A DNA stretch of 64,000 bases from Combretum micranthum (Eukaryota; Streptophyta; Magnoliopsida; Myrtales; Combretaceae): positions 558,001 to 622,000 of the forward strand of contig JAMXBD010000632.1 in NCBI GenBank assembly GCA_024138025.1, given 5' to 3'. The position numbers and the translations under genes are program-made. Under the pieces are notes generated by a model. It saw only the letters and a program-made list of their open reading frames with translations, was not told where the DNA came from and made no database searches. Positions 43,820 to 54,900 of the stretch are shown here, in pieces; positions within the stretch are counted from its first letter, which is position 1; each line of letters begins with the position of its first letter.

Positions 43820-45898
43820 TACTCTGTAATATACAAGTAAATATTACATAAAGAAGGATAAAAGTGTCCATTGATGTAAATTATAAGGTTACATTTGTCA
43901 ACAAAATCTAATTTTAATACAATTTTGGTCACATGACAGACACATGATGGAAGATGAAAAGTTACAAATCCCTATATATTCTCTCTTTGTCTTTTCTCCA
44001 ACAAAACCCTAAACCTAGATTCTTATTCTCTGAGAGTTTATAGCCGCCAAAGGATTCAGAAGTGTAGATCAGGTAACTGAATCACTATTTTTGTTTTAAG
44101 ATCTTATGGAGTATTAGATCTCTTAGGGTTTGATTGTTGAATTTACGATAGAATTGGAAAACATACATGTCGGGTTTGGAGATTTGATTCTATTGGTCAA
44201 AGGAGATCTGGGAAGATCGGATTCAGGTAATCAAAATCATATCTTTCCTTTAAAGTCTTTCAATCTATGAATTATCTTAGGATTTTCCTTTGTTTTGAGG
44301 AAGAACTGGAGAAACGGTTCTAATTTTCTTGGAGATCTGAAGAGTGGGTGTTTAAGGAAGATTGAAGATCAGATCTGAATCTTGAGGAGAACGATTAGGA
44401 ATTTGAGATCCCTTCAAGGTAATTAAATCTTTTAATTACATATGTAGATCTCATCGAAATGATTTCTGATTTAGGGTTTTGTTCGTTCATGATTGGTGAT
44501 GCTCTAGGGTTATGGATTCTTTGCGGTCTTTGGCGATTTTCTAGATTTAGAGTCAAATCAAAGTAAGTTTTCATCCTCTAAATCATAGATTCATTAAAAG
44601 ATCGAGTTAGAATGACGGATTTGTTTGTATTTTGATTTATGCAATTAAGGTTTTGTGCAGATTTAGGTTTTATGGGGAATTGATCGAAGAGACTCTGCAG
44701 TTGTGATTTCTTAAGAGGTTAAGGTTTTGGATGATTTTAGAGAATTGGATAATTAGGGTTTTGATGTAATGATTTATATATTGTTCTTGTTATATGTTAT
44801 ATTCAGGAGATTATGAGATTTCTTGTTGTTTTTAAGAATTTGTGGATTTTGAGAGATTGTTCCTTGAATTGGAAAAGGTACGACCTTTTCTTGTTTGTTG
44901 TATTTGCTTGTAGGTTTAGTTTTCTGATCGTTGCTTGTAGGAATAGATATATAAATGAACTTAATTCTATTTGGCTTAATTTGTTTTTCTAGATGTCTGG
45001 TTTTGACCAGTAAAGACCTAGCAGACAATGATACTGTGAGGCACTCTGATGATCCTTGTGTGCCGTTGTCCCTAGTAAAGTTATACTTAGAGATGATTCC
45101 AGTAGATATAGGTTTATTGGTAGTATGGCCGTGAGTGTTTGGGGAGTACCCATTCACCAATATATGTATACAATTATTTATTTTTTATATTTGGTTGTTT
45201 TTCAGGAGTCTGAGTAACTCCAAGTTTGGGATTAGAGATCTATGATTCTGAACTGTGTTGTTTTGCAGACTTAATGAAGATAATAATCCTATTGTTTACA
45301 TTTAGTTAGTTGCACGTATATATACATGTTGTTTGTGCATTTGCATATTGTCTGTGGACTGGAGTACTTGACGTTTTCGCTCATTCCTTTCTTTTTCAGG
45401 TATAAGTGATGGAGATATTGTTTATGACTTGTTTGGTTATGACTTGTATTTTGATCATGGGGATGGCGATAGTGGACCTGACTACACTGCAGAGGAATAG
45501 GATTTTATACATGACATATGAAAAAGGATTTCTTAAGTTTTTGAAGATTTTTAAAAAAATATTTTGATTATTTATCTTTTTGATAATTTGAAGTATTGGT
45601 TTTATTATAGTTTATTAAACAGGATTATATGATTTTGAGTTGGAAGTTAGATCTTTTCTAGATTATTGTTGGCTTTGGATTTGCCAACTCGGATTTAGTT
45701 TATTACAGGAGATATTTGAAAGTTATAATTACAGGTTTCATAGGTTTTGTTCCTTCTAGAGTACCCTTTGATGTGGGTTCATGGAGATTTTTATATGATT
45801 ATATTTTTTGGTATTAAGATTTAGAGCCTTTGCGTGTCTCTTTTAAGACAGGGACACATGGCGAGTTGTAATGCCTTAGTTTAGGGCATTGCATACTC
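43820..45898 (+). repeat. gypsy solo LTR with TACTC target duplication
   Basis: The LTR is 43825-45893 (2069 bp), flanked by TACTC at 43820-43824 and 45894-45898. It begins TGTAATATACAAGTAAATAT and ends TAGGGCATTGCA, like the minus LTR at 38684-40459. It has a TATA-like box (CCTATATATT, 43971), donor-like sites CAG|GTAACT (44072/44073), CAG|GTAATC (44226/44227) and AAG|GTAATT (44418/44419), the acceptor-like box GCTCATTCC...TTTTTCAG|GT (45379-45401), an acidic frame (45399-45500) and a hairpin GTTGGC...GCCAAC (45668-45688). No internal element sequence is attached, so it arose by recombination between LTRs. Minus-strand frame 44774-45160 inside is not a gene. Confidence 0.92.
45399..45500 (+). 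other. conserved acidic short frame after the LTR acceptor-like box
   Basis: 33 codons from the G of CAG|GT to TAG: GISDGDIVYDLFGYDLYFDH, GDGDSGPDYTAEE. It aligns with the peptide of the minus LTR (38990-39085) over GYD-Y---G-D-S-PDY. Strongly acidic. No ATG at the start; it would need splicing to an upstream start or be non-coding. Confidence 0.4.
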
Positions 45899-46617
45899 GC
45901 ACATTATGGACAAAATCATTTAACCAAGCAGGTGACTTCCTTTGCTTATTAGACTTATGAAATAAATTTTGTGAGTCAGGAAGAACTTGAAAGAATCAAG
46001 TTAAAGAATTGTAACTAATCAGAAACATGAATGATATATGGTTCATCAACTTACAATGAAGGAAGAATGGACTGATGCGAATCCAAGACTCAAGCTAGTC
46101 AACTCATCCCAAAGTTTCTTCAAATGATTGTAACACATTGTGACATTATGATTCCCTTGCCTAAGATTCATGATCACATGTCGCAACTGATATGAGAGTG
46201 GTGTATTAGTTAAACCAAACCAATACATCTTTTCATAATTCCTTGGCTGATTATGCATACATAAATGCTTTAGACAACTCTTTCATCATAGAATTAAGAA
46301 TTCAACAACAGATCATACAATCGCATTTGATCCATCACTAAATTTCTTTTGGATTCAACTTAGGTTTCTTACACTCACCATCAATAAAGCCCTAGCTTGT
46401 CTTTGGCTCCTAAAGTCAATTTAATCAACTTACTCCATCTTTAAAATTTTCAATCTATTGAAAATTACACTAGTAGTTGTGATTCCTTATCTAAACTAGC
46501 TAAATGCAATGGATCACTATTTTTGTAAAATCCAAATTCTAATTCAACTCATATGAAAATAGAATAGGATAAAGAAACTAAAAACTTATCTATGTATTAG
46601 CTATTGCTCAGATACCA
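45899..46617 (-). pseudogene. copia gag remnant and primer-binding site
   Basis: 46046-46258 reads YWFGLTNTPLSYQLRHVIM and YNHLKKLWDELTSLSLGF, the copia gag (UBN2-type) helical block; 46258-46500 continues it upstream in other frames. The primer site is TGGTATCTGAGC on the minus strand (46606-46617), directly next to the LTR, pairing with initiator Met tRNA with one mismatch. 45899-45965 holds SPAWLNDFVHNVRV, linker sequence between integrase and reverse transcriptase, so everything between gag and the linker has been deleted. Confidence 0.8.
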
Positions 46618-46824
46618 TGTAGAAGAAAGAGAAGAAACTAAACCTACAAAATAACCATTGATGAGCTTGTAGTAGTAGACGAGCAAGAGAAAATTTTTTG
46701 TGGAATTTGTTATTTTGGTCATTCTAATAAGAGTTGTCTATATATATACACATATATATGTGCAAGTAATAATAATGATGGGTATAACATCATACGGGTA
46801 AAATAATAAATAAAACTCTCAACA
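46618..46824 (-). repeat. copia 5' LTR
   Basis: Plus strand TGTAGAAGAAAGAGAAG to AAACTCTCAACA; minus strand starts TGTTGAGAGTTTT. Related to 41924-42123 but clearly diverged, indicating an old insertion. Followed by GTATA. Confidence 0.9.
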
Positions 46825-46829
46825 GTATA

Positions 46830-47072
46830 ACTTTTGGATATGGTATCAAATTTTAGCAACTTAAGATGTACTTTTATTTGAAAATAGAATATGGTATATT
46901 CCTTCCCTGTCCAAAATAAGTGAATTTAAAAGAGTTATAAGTTGCAAACCAAATGCCTCTTAGCCTTGAAACAAAAATTTTCTAGTCCATTTTGAAATGT
47001 GATTTTTCAAATTTTGTTACAATTTGCAAATGGGACATAGCATACTTTTAAGCTTATAACTATTGAAAAGTT

Positions 47073-47107
<35 letters not shown>

Positions 47108-48397
47108 ATTTGAGAGATTAGGGAAGATACTAGGCTATAATGCCATTGGCATTGAAAAATTCACGTTACAAGCTATCATGTAATAATTAATTCGACTTAA
47201 AATTATATAGTAAGAACTTTTCTAGGCAGATTTGCTTCGCTCTTTTATTTTATATATTCTGAAAATTAATATTATTTTGAGATTATAATTATTACAAAAT
47301 TTTCACTTATTATATTATTACACTCTTGTAATTTTACAATTATATTTGATTGTATGAGAATATACAAATAATGCAAAAATTAGAAAATTTTAAGAAAAAT
47401 TATCATATAAAAAACATATTTACAGTATATATGGGTTATTAAAAACAAAAATAAATAAAATCATAAAAGTGAATTATAATGCATAAAATATTATAAAATG
47501 TTGCCTTTACCATTTTCCCTCTCTGTTTTCTACCCTTGTAATGCCGAAGTTGCTCGATGATATCTAAATTAAGTTGTTTTTTTCATTGATATCTAAATTA
47601 AGTTTAAGTCGTATACTTTGCAAATAATGCATGTCAAGTCCTTTTTATTCATTAAGATGGACTAGCCTCATTTCATCCTATTTATCCTAAATATCTCAAG
47701 GTGCTGGAGTTGTATTTAAATTGTACATTTTAAGTCTAATAAATATCAAGAATTGTTGTGTAAAAATTATTATTTGTAAAAAAGTTTTGACTTTTATATA
47801 ACTAAATGTAAATGATAATTCTTGCCATATAATTTTATATTCTTATAATTTAAAATATTATAACATATTAAATAGTATAATGTTTTATATATCCATCAAT
47901 AAATATATAAATCATAATACAGATTATACATTTATAAATGTTCTTTAAAATTCCACATATTGTGTGGGGTTCTAACTAGTTTTAAATAGAAATCGTTCTT
48001 TTCTAAATAAATATAAGGGTATTTATTTTTGCTTAAATTGTTGGATGTTTATATGGTTTTTTAATATCACCGCATTTGTTTTCGTTTCTTCATTTCTTGT
48101 TTTCATATGTTTTAAAATTGTTTGCATATTATGTTTTTCTTCTTAAATAATTTGATATTTATATGGACATATTACATTATTTTCTAAGTGTTATTGTAAG
48201 AAATATATGAGAAACATGTTTTTACAAAATACATAGGTCATTCAATATAAAAATAAATAACTTCATAAAACAAATTGTAATGCATAAAATCTTGCAAAAG
48301 TTTTCTTTTGCCATTCTCTTCTCTCTCGCCCCCTCTCTCTTCTTGTGTCAGTCAATTATTTCTAAGCTCAAATCCCTATGTTTGTTTTTGATACATT
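46830..48397. other. no gene; AT-rich DNA with a diverged direct repeat
   Basis: Contains a (TA)n run (47078-47105). 47385-47535 and 48195-48345 resemble each other (AAAAATAAATAA...CATAAAA, AATGCATAAAAT, then TTGCCATT/TACCATTT and CTCTCT). A short duplicate GATATCTAAATTAAGTT occurs at 47560 and 47589. No coding signal. Confidence 0.5.
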
Positions 48398-48653
48398 TTT
48401 ACAAACTTTACTTGAACTATGAGCAAATATATAATTAAATATATAAAATTTGAAATAGATCAATTTAGCAATTGAATTTTAAAATTGATCAATTTTATAT
48501 TTAAAGAATTTGATGAATGCACGTTAACGTGCATGAAAAGTTTATTTAAATACTAAATTTGATAAATTTTAAAGTTCATTAACTAAATTGATCAATTTAA
48601 AAATTTAAATATTTAATTACATATATTATCTAAATTCAAGTAGAGTTTGTGAA
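48398..48653. mobile_element. fold-back MITE (256-bp hairpin)
   Basis: Two arms of about 118 bp are inverted copies. The left arm has ACAAACTTTACTTGAA and AGATCAATTTAG; the right arm has TTCAAGTAGAGTTTGT and CTAAATTGATCAATTT. They meet at a perfect 18-bp palindrome ATGCACGTTAACGTGCAT (48517-48534). No coding capacity. Target duplication not resolved. Confidence 0.85.
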
Positions 48654-49056
48654 ATCAACCCCTCTTTTAATACACAAGCCCCTCTTAGACTTCTCATGGT
48701 CCGAATGAAAATACTATTTGCAAATTCTATTTTTGACATATGCAACTTCTAATTTTCCTGATTTTTTTACAGGGGTCCCACTTGGACTCCCTACCAACAT
48801 TTGCCGGAGGTACTTCGGGCATGTGCAACGTCTATTCCCTTTTCAATTTATGCTTTCTTTCTTTTTTTTTTTAAATAAAAGGATCCTCCACTTAGACATC
48901 TCACCAATTTCTATTTTTACCACTGCAGGAGCCACTCGGACCATGACACGTGGCTCCTTTTATATCTCCCCCCAGACATATTTCACGACATAAAAATAGG
49001 TTAACAGGGAACGTAATAATATAGTAATTGTCCAAAAAAAAATAATGGATATATGG

Positions 49057-49088
<32 letters not shown>

Positions 49089-49379
49089 GTGGATTATTAT
49101 TTTTTAATATGAATTGTAATTAACAAAGGTGCTGATAAAGTTATATAAGTTGAAATACGAAATAATTTCTAAAATAAATGGAGTAATAATTATCATGTAA
49201 CAAAAAAAATAAAAATAATAATTATCACCAACAAAAATAATAATACGTGGCGGATGCTGAGTGGTTGGGACAGTTCTGTCCTTCCCACTCTCGTTTCGTT
49301 TTGGTCTCATCTAGGACCAAGTGCACGGCTTTATGCCATGGCACAAGAGCCGTGTGGAAGATACTTTTGCAAGTAATGT
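48654..49379. other. no supported gene
   Basis: Slightly GC-richer at 48770-48990, where a 91-codon frame (48718-48993) without known domains occurs. A (TAAA)n run lies at 49057-49088 and a small hairpin GAGTGG...GGGACAG/CTGTCC...CCACTC at 49259-49290. Confidence 0.4.
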
Positions 49380-50345
49380 TAGGCACGAATGATTTTGGAT
49401 GAGTCTTTTTTAAAACTAAACTAAATCATAATTTATGGTTTGGTATTTTTTTCTATCTCAAATCAAATTTTTAAGTAACAATTTGATTTGGATTAAAATT
49501 TTTTAAACCATTAGATAACGGTTTGATTTGGTTTAGATTATAAATTAAATCAAATTTTCGATTAAAAATTTTTTTTGCTCTTGTTTTTTTATATTTTTAT
49601 AGGTAGTTAAATATTTATATAACTTTATAAAGTTTATATTATAAACTATAACAAAAAACTTTATGAATTCATCATATTTTAAATCTATAGTTGTCTATAA
49701 AATCAGTTATCTACCAATAAAATACATTCACTAACTTATACATAGCAAGTCATAATTTATAATTTTTAATAGAACCATTAAGTCAGTCATCTACCAATAA
49801 ATTTAGCTAAAATAAAAAATAATCTATCAACAAAATTTATCAACGAATAAAATGATTCGCTGACAAAATATATTAAACAATTAATACATAATAAAATTTT
49901 ATAACTAAATAAATAAATTTCATAATTTATAGAGTCAAAAACTTAAAAAAAATAATAATTCATCATCATCAACAAAAAAAATATATATCATGAGCCTAAA
50001 TAAAAAATTTAAAAATGAACAAGTTGATTTTAATCAATATTCACCAAATAATAAATATCAAATATAATTATATGAACATATATGACATTTAATCAATCAT
50101 TATAAAAAAAAAATCTATAGTTATAACTTATATGCAAAATATTATTATATTTTTTCTAAAATAATTTGGTTCGATTTTACGGATGGATTTTGTTTACCTT
50201 CCAAACCAAACCACCAATTTACGAATCGATTCATATTGAAAAATTCTTAAACCAAATTATTAAAAAAAATCACATTTTCGTTTTTGTTTGGTTCTGTTGC
50301 GGATTGATTCAGTTCGATTAGGTTAGTTTTTTCTCTTACCCTCAT
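49380..50345. mobile_element. dispersed non-coding repeat, copy 2 (inverted relative to 31.4 kb)
   Basis: Both ends are rich in AAACCAAATC/GATTTGGTTT motifs, and 49740-49920 matches the reverse complement of 31780-31920. No coding capacity. It looks like a non-autonomous DNA transposon with long degenerate inverted ends. Confidence 0.55.
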
Positions 50346-50957
50346 TTGCAAGGGTCAACTCCATTAAAAAAAATTAATAAAAAAATTTTAATTAAGTACC
50401 TATTAGTTTTGGGATACTAGATTGAAACCAAATTAAAAGGAAAAAAAATACTAAATCATAAAATTCAAATGCTAAAATATCACATGTTGAAAGTGCAAGC
50501 TTCATATTTTGCAGTTAGCTTCCTTAAACATGATTTATTATGGTTTGTTTCAATTGTCTGATTTTCATTATCATATTTATATATGATTTATATATGTATT
50601 TTATCTATATTCTATCATTACACATCAATATCTAATCTATTTTATTTATTAGTAAATTTTTTATTAATAAATATTAATTTAAAAATGATAAAATATGATA
50701 CCGAAACGGAATTAAAAAAAAAAAGGAAACGAACAGATCCTAATCTACTTTACTTGGTTTCCTGGACCATTTAATCTACCGTACTTAATTTGCTGTGTTG
50801 CTTAAAAAAAAAAAAGAAAAGAAAATAATTGTACGACGTCCTTCTGGATTTCAGAATATTTATCTTAAACTACATGACTTCGTACTTATGAGCTTCATAT
50901 CATATATTTCAAATTGTTAAAATTATGTGAGTCGAAATAATCAAGGGTGGAGTCATA
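50346..50957. other. no recognisable gene
   Basis: AT-rich spacer with two A-rich runs (50714-50724, 50803-50822). No coding signal. Confidence 0.5.
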
Positions 50958-51160
50958 AGGGCCTTTTGGATTATTTGTTTTTTATCTTTATCGTATTGGT
51001 ATCAGTTCATTATCAGTTCAGTATCAATTCAATATCGGTATCGGTTTAATATCGGATCGATTTAATCAGTTTATAAGTAAACTATCGATTTTTCATCGAT
51101 ATCATATTTATATTAGTTCGGTTTTAAAACAATACCAAAATGACAATCCGAAAAGGCCCT
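50958..51160. mobile_element. small MITE with AGGGCCTTTT ends
   Basis: Starts AGGGCCTTTTGGATT and ends AATCCGAAAAGGCCCT, inverted copies with one extra base. The 203-bp interior repeats TATCGGT/TATCAGTT motifs. Target duplication not clear. Confidence 0.65.
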
Positions 51161-51198
51161 CAACTAGATCACGCATAAATATAATAGATAAATGGGCG

Positions 51199-51617
51199 AG
51201 TTATAGAAATCTTAATTGTGGTTTTATCTATTTATAAATACATGATTTGTTCTAATTTTTCTGAAAAATAGATGATCTAAGTTTGATTAAAAAGTGTTAA
51301 TATTATTAAATAATATGTAAAAATATATATGTTAGTGCCTTATTAATCTAAAAAAATTAATTTTAATAAAACAATTGTTAAATATAATTAAATAAGTAAA
51401 ATATTAAAAATTATTTTAAAAAATGTAAAGAAAATGTAAAATTGATTTTTTGAGATCATTAAGATATTGATACATGTACTTCTAAAATTATTAAGTAAAA
51501 CTGATACTTTTAAATTAGATTCAGATGACCTATTTATAAAAAGAAAAAAAAGAAAAATTGACGCAAGTAATGTATTTGCAAATAAATTAAAACATACATA
51601 GAGTTTTTGTAATTAAT
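51199..51617. mobile_element. MITE family 1, copy b
   Basis: Same family and orientation as 21928-22415. The right end AGAGTTTTTGTAATTAA is the inverted counterpart of the left end of copy a; interior blocks TATTTATAAATACATGA and ACGCAAGTAATGTATTTGC are shared. Confidence 0.65.
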
Positions 51618-51838
51618 CGTAGATAAAAACATAACTTTTGATCAACAGGGGTCCATAGGGGTCTGGCCCTTCAACACTAAAAGGAAGGCCTAGTAGTTTA
51701 AAAGCACTATTCATTAATGGCCCCCCCTAACCAGCCCATTAATATGGCCTAAACTTTACATACCATTACACTCTGTGCAATAAATGTAGAGGCACGGTAA
51801 CCTTCAACCGGAATATCCTTTGCCCTCTGCAATAAATG
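51618..51838. other. short unassigned spacer
   Basis: Contains GGGGTCCATAGGGGTCTGGCC and CCCCCCTAACC; TTTGCCCTCTGCAATAAATGT partly repeats CTCTGTGCAATAAATGTAGA from 50 bp earlier. No gene. Confidence 0.4.
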
Positions 51839-53230
51839 TGTCGCGCCCTAAAATCGAATGATGTCAATAGTTCACAGTATGCTATGGCTAAGAGCAATTA
51901 AAATCCATATATATAAATTAATCAAAAAGAATTTGAAATATTACATGTCAATATGCATATTAACATATTACATCTCCATGTGATTTATCACTAAACTAGA
52001 GTAATAAAATTTAACTAAAACAACCTTTTTATTATGTCTTGAAACTCTAAAACAAGCATTCGATCTCACAAGTTGAGCCTGTTATCATAGCACACTTCTC
52101 ATAGATCTGAAAAAAAAAATTTCCTAAAGGGGTGAGTTGAAGCCTAGCACACAATAATGTAGACATACACGATATGTACATGCATTCTATGCTAATACAA
52201 CAAGCATGAATTTAAATATTTAATTTAAGTATATCAAGTAGCATAGGAGTACTCATGACTCCAAGCAACATGATGAGGGACCTAGGTTTCAATACCATTA
52301 TAGTAGTATTGGGCGTTGATGAGAATAGTCGGCCTCTTTCCCACACACACAAAAAAAAAAAAAAAAAAAAGTAGTCTCATCTAAGATTCACTACTGTTGT
52401 TCAGACACCATCGTCACAGTTCATCTATATTGTATAGTCTATCAAGACCATAATCTCCAAACTACACTCGATATAACCTCTTTCTGTTGCGATGACCGTT
52501 ATGCCTGATATTCTTCCCCTCATCGACTAACCGCCAAGCTAAAACAAGATGGCCTAAGCGCCTAACTACGTGTCAGGGATGAGACATTAACAAGGGTGTT
52601 ACCTTCGACTTGAGACAACCAAACAACAAGCAAAACACTTTATCAGCCGACTTTATGTATTAGTTGGATTTTAGCAATTTCTATCTTCGTAAGAAACAAA
52701 CATATTACTGTATACCTAGAATAGCAAATCACTCACAATGAGAGTCTTGAATATAGTTGTAAGTGTTTCATATTAATGTTCTTGTCCAACACATTGTTGA
52801 TTTTCCAACTCACAAATAAATTGATCTACCTTGTAGATATATTCCTTTCCTCCACCAAAAGCTCTACGAGATACCAATCTTTTGATAAAGTTTGTCAATC
52901 CTTATCATAAGCTTCAAAAAGTGTTAAACCTAGTTCTAAAGGTTATAGGTTTCTAGGAATATAGAACAAAGAAGGTTTGGAGATGTAAAAGAAGATGAAG
53001 AGGTTATCATCTATGAATATGGAAAGATATGGATTAGATTAAAATATATATCTATAGGGATTTAATAGAGTTTCCTATAAAGTTATTCATATTTGTACAT
53101 GTGCATTTGATTTTAAACATTTCATTTGGAGATATTTATATCAATTATTGTCATTTATTATAAATATTTTTTTTCATACAATAAAAAACCATGACAAAAA
53201 TCGAAAGGTAGGCCATTTAGTAGTTTTGCC
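51839..53230 (-). repeat. gypsy LTR, minus strand (LTR5)
   Basis: Ends on the minus strand with ATTTTAGGGCGCGACA (51839). Minus-strand blocks TTAGGCGCTTAGGCCA and TAGTCGATGAGGGGAAG (52510-52580) resemble GCGCTTAGACTCC and TAGTCGATGGGGGAA of LTR2, and CTCACCCC...TTTTTTCAGAT (52104-52137) matches the acceptor-like box. No primer site follows, so it may be a solo LTR. Right boundary uncertain. Includes a 22-bp poly-A run at 52351. Confidence 0.55.
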
Positions 53231-54900
53231 AAGAATTGACAATTTTCTTATTTTAATTATATTTGACTTCTTATTATCTTGCTTAAATAAAACAATTAAA
53301 ATACCCCAAACTTACATCTAATTAAGTTAGAAATAGTTCAATTGAATAATATAATAGGTAGTTAATTTTAAATATAGTTTGGATGGTTCGAATAAATAAA
53401 ATAAGTAAATAATATAATATGACCAGACAACTTGATATAATTAAATTAGTAAATATATTGAATTGAAATTTGAGATTTCAAATATTGCTTTTAAAATTGT
53501 TTAATTGTTTCATATATCTATCTTGACAAAATAAATTTCATAATCTTTTATAAATTTTCAATTATATCCCCTTTTTCTTCTATTTCAATCCCCTGAACCC
53601 TTAGATACGTAATTTAAATGTTTATTAAATCCCTAAACCTTTGAACTTTGATTAAACTTTCATTTCCTAAAATCCCTATAATTTTTTAAATCAATTACTT
53701 ATTTAAAAATATTAGTATTAAGCCCGAACCCAAATTAAGTGTCTGATTTTCATAAATTAAACTCCAAAGTAGGAGATTCAGACTATTGATTTATAATGTA
53801 TGTACTCTCAAATTATTTTCTAATTATTTTTGATACTTACAATATTTATCAGAAAGTTTTAAACCTAAAATCCTATCCTAAAAATATCTCTAAACTTTTT
53901 CTTTTTCTTTTCTTTTTCCTTTACCTTACCTACCTCTTTTACTTTCCTTTTCTTTCTCTTTCGTTTCCCTTTCTTCTTCTTTTCTTTTTCTTCTTCTTTT
54001 CTTTTTCCTTAAATCAACTCTAAATCTCAAATTCAATGAGATCATAGGAGAAATTGAAAATAAAAAACAAGACAGGAGTTGGGAATCAAGTTAGAAGAAG
54101 CGTCATCATCTAAAAAGAAGAGTATTAGTAGAGAAGATCAAGTCATATGAGTTTTGTTGTTTTCTTTATTTTGATGGTTGTATATGCTTGTATATGATGA
54201 TTAGATGCTACAGTTATGTCAAGTTTGTGATAAAATTGGAAACACAAGAGATATATGAACATGTATGTTAAAACTTAGGTTAGTATATACATGAGTAGGT
54301 TAGATAATTGCTAGCATGATTTGATGAAATATGAAGTAAAAATATGTATATAGATGTTGTAAAACATGTTTATAACTTTTATATTGATTACAAGATGTTG
54401 TATGTTGAAATAAGATGTAAAATAAGTAGTAAAATAGGTTAAGTTTTGAAGTAAACAAAACATAGCAAAAAGCACAAGAAGAACACAGAAGCTTTATTAA
54501 GTCGTGCTCTTTATTTTAACTCATTAAAGAAGAAACATAGCTAAAACATGGCTCAACCTATCCAACCACGCTTCTCTTATATTCATTTTACATGAACATT
54601 TCCAAAATGGTACGGCTAAAGCACGACCTCCCAATCTCCCCAAGTTTCAATCTGACTCTCGTGTATATAACATGTTATGTAGAACACGGCTAAAACATGA
54701 CTCACCCCTATTCTACCATGTTTCTCTTTGACCTTAGCATGTTTAAAATGTCAAGTGAAACATGGTAAGAACACAACTTATTATATCTCACCATGTGTCT
54801 CTGACCTTTGACTGCTTGGCTTTTGATGAAACATGGGAGAAGCACGTCTTGTTTTATTACGTCTTGTTTCTCATTTGTTGTGAAATAGCCATGAATTTCC
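53231..54900 (+). repeat. gypsy LTR sequence, left part (LTR6)
   Basis: AAGCCCGAACCCAAATTAAG (53720) and a long pyrimidine tract (53897-54012) are followed by a purine-rich leader, as in LTR1. 54480-54880 has at least four imperfect subrepeats combining AACACGGCTAAAACATG with CCATGTTTCTCTTTGACCTT. The same subrepeat reappears at 57640-57830, suggesting that the LTR was split by the LTR that ends at 57612. Confidence 0.5.

Larger units (their letters stand above)
41919..46829 (-). mobile_element. Ty1/copia retrotransposon with target duplications (nested host)
   Basis: LTRs of about 200 bp at 41924-42123 and 46618-46824 bound the element; GTATA occurs at 41919-41923 and 46825-46829, a 5-bp target duplication. 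Inside, reading leftward: primer site, gag, a gag-to-linker deletion, reverse transcriptase and RNase H. Protease and most of integrase are missing. A gypsy solo LTR (43825-45893) is inserted in the linker. Removing it and one TACTC leaves an element of about 2.8 kb, so it was internally deleted as well. Confidence 0.9.

Noticed and set aside
44774..45160. 128-codon minus-strand frame
   Set aside because: Inside the solo LTR, no ATG context or domain; antisense shadow.
48718..48993. 91-codon frame in a GC-richer patch
   Set aside because: No motif or second copy; kept only as part of the unassigned region.
53796..54023. 75-codon Phe/Leu-rich frame
   Set aside because: Falls in a polypyrimidine tract.
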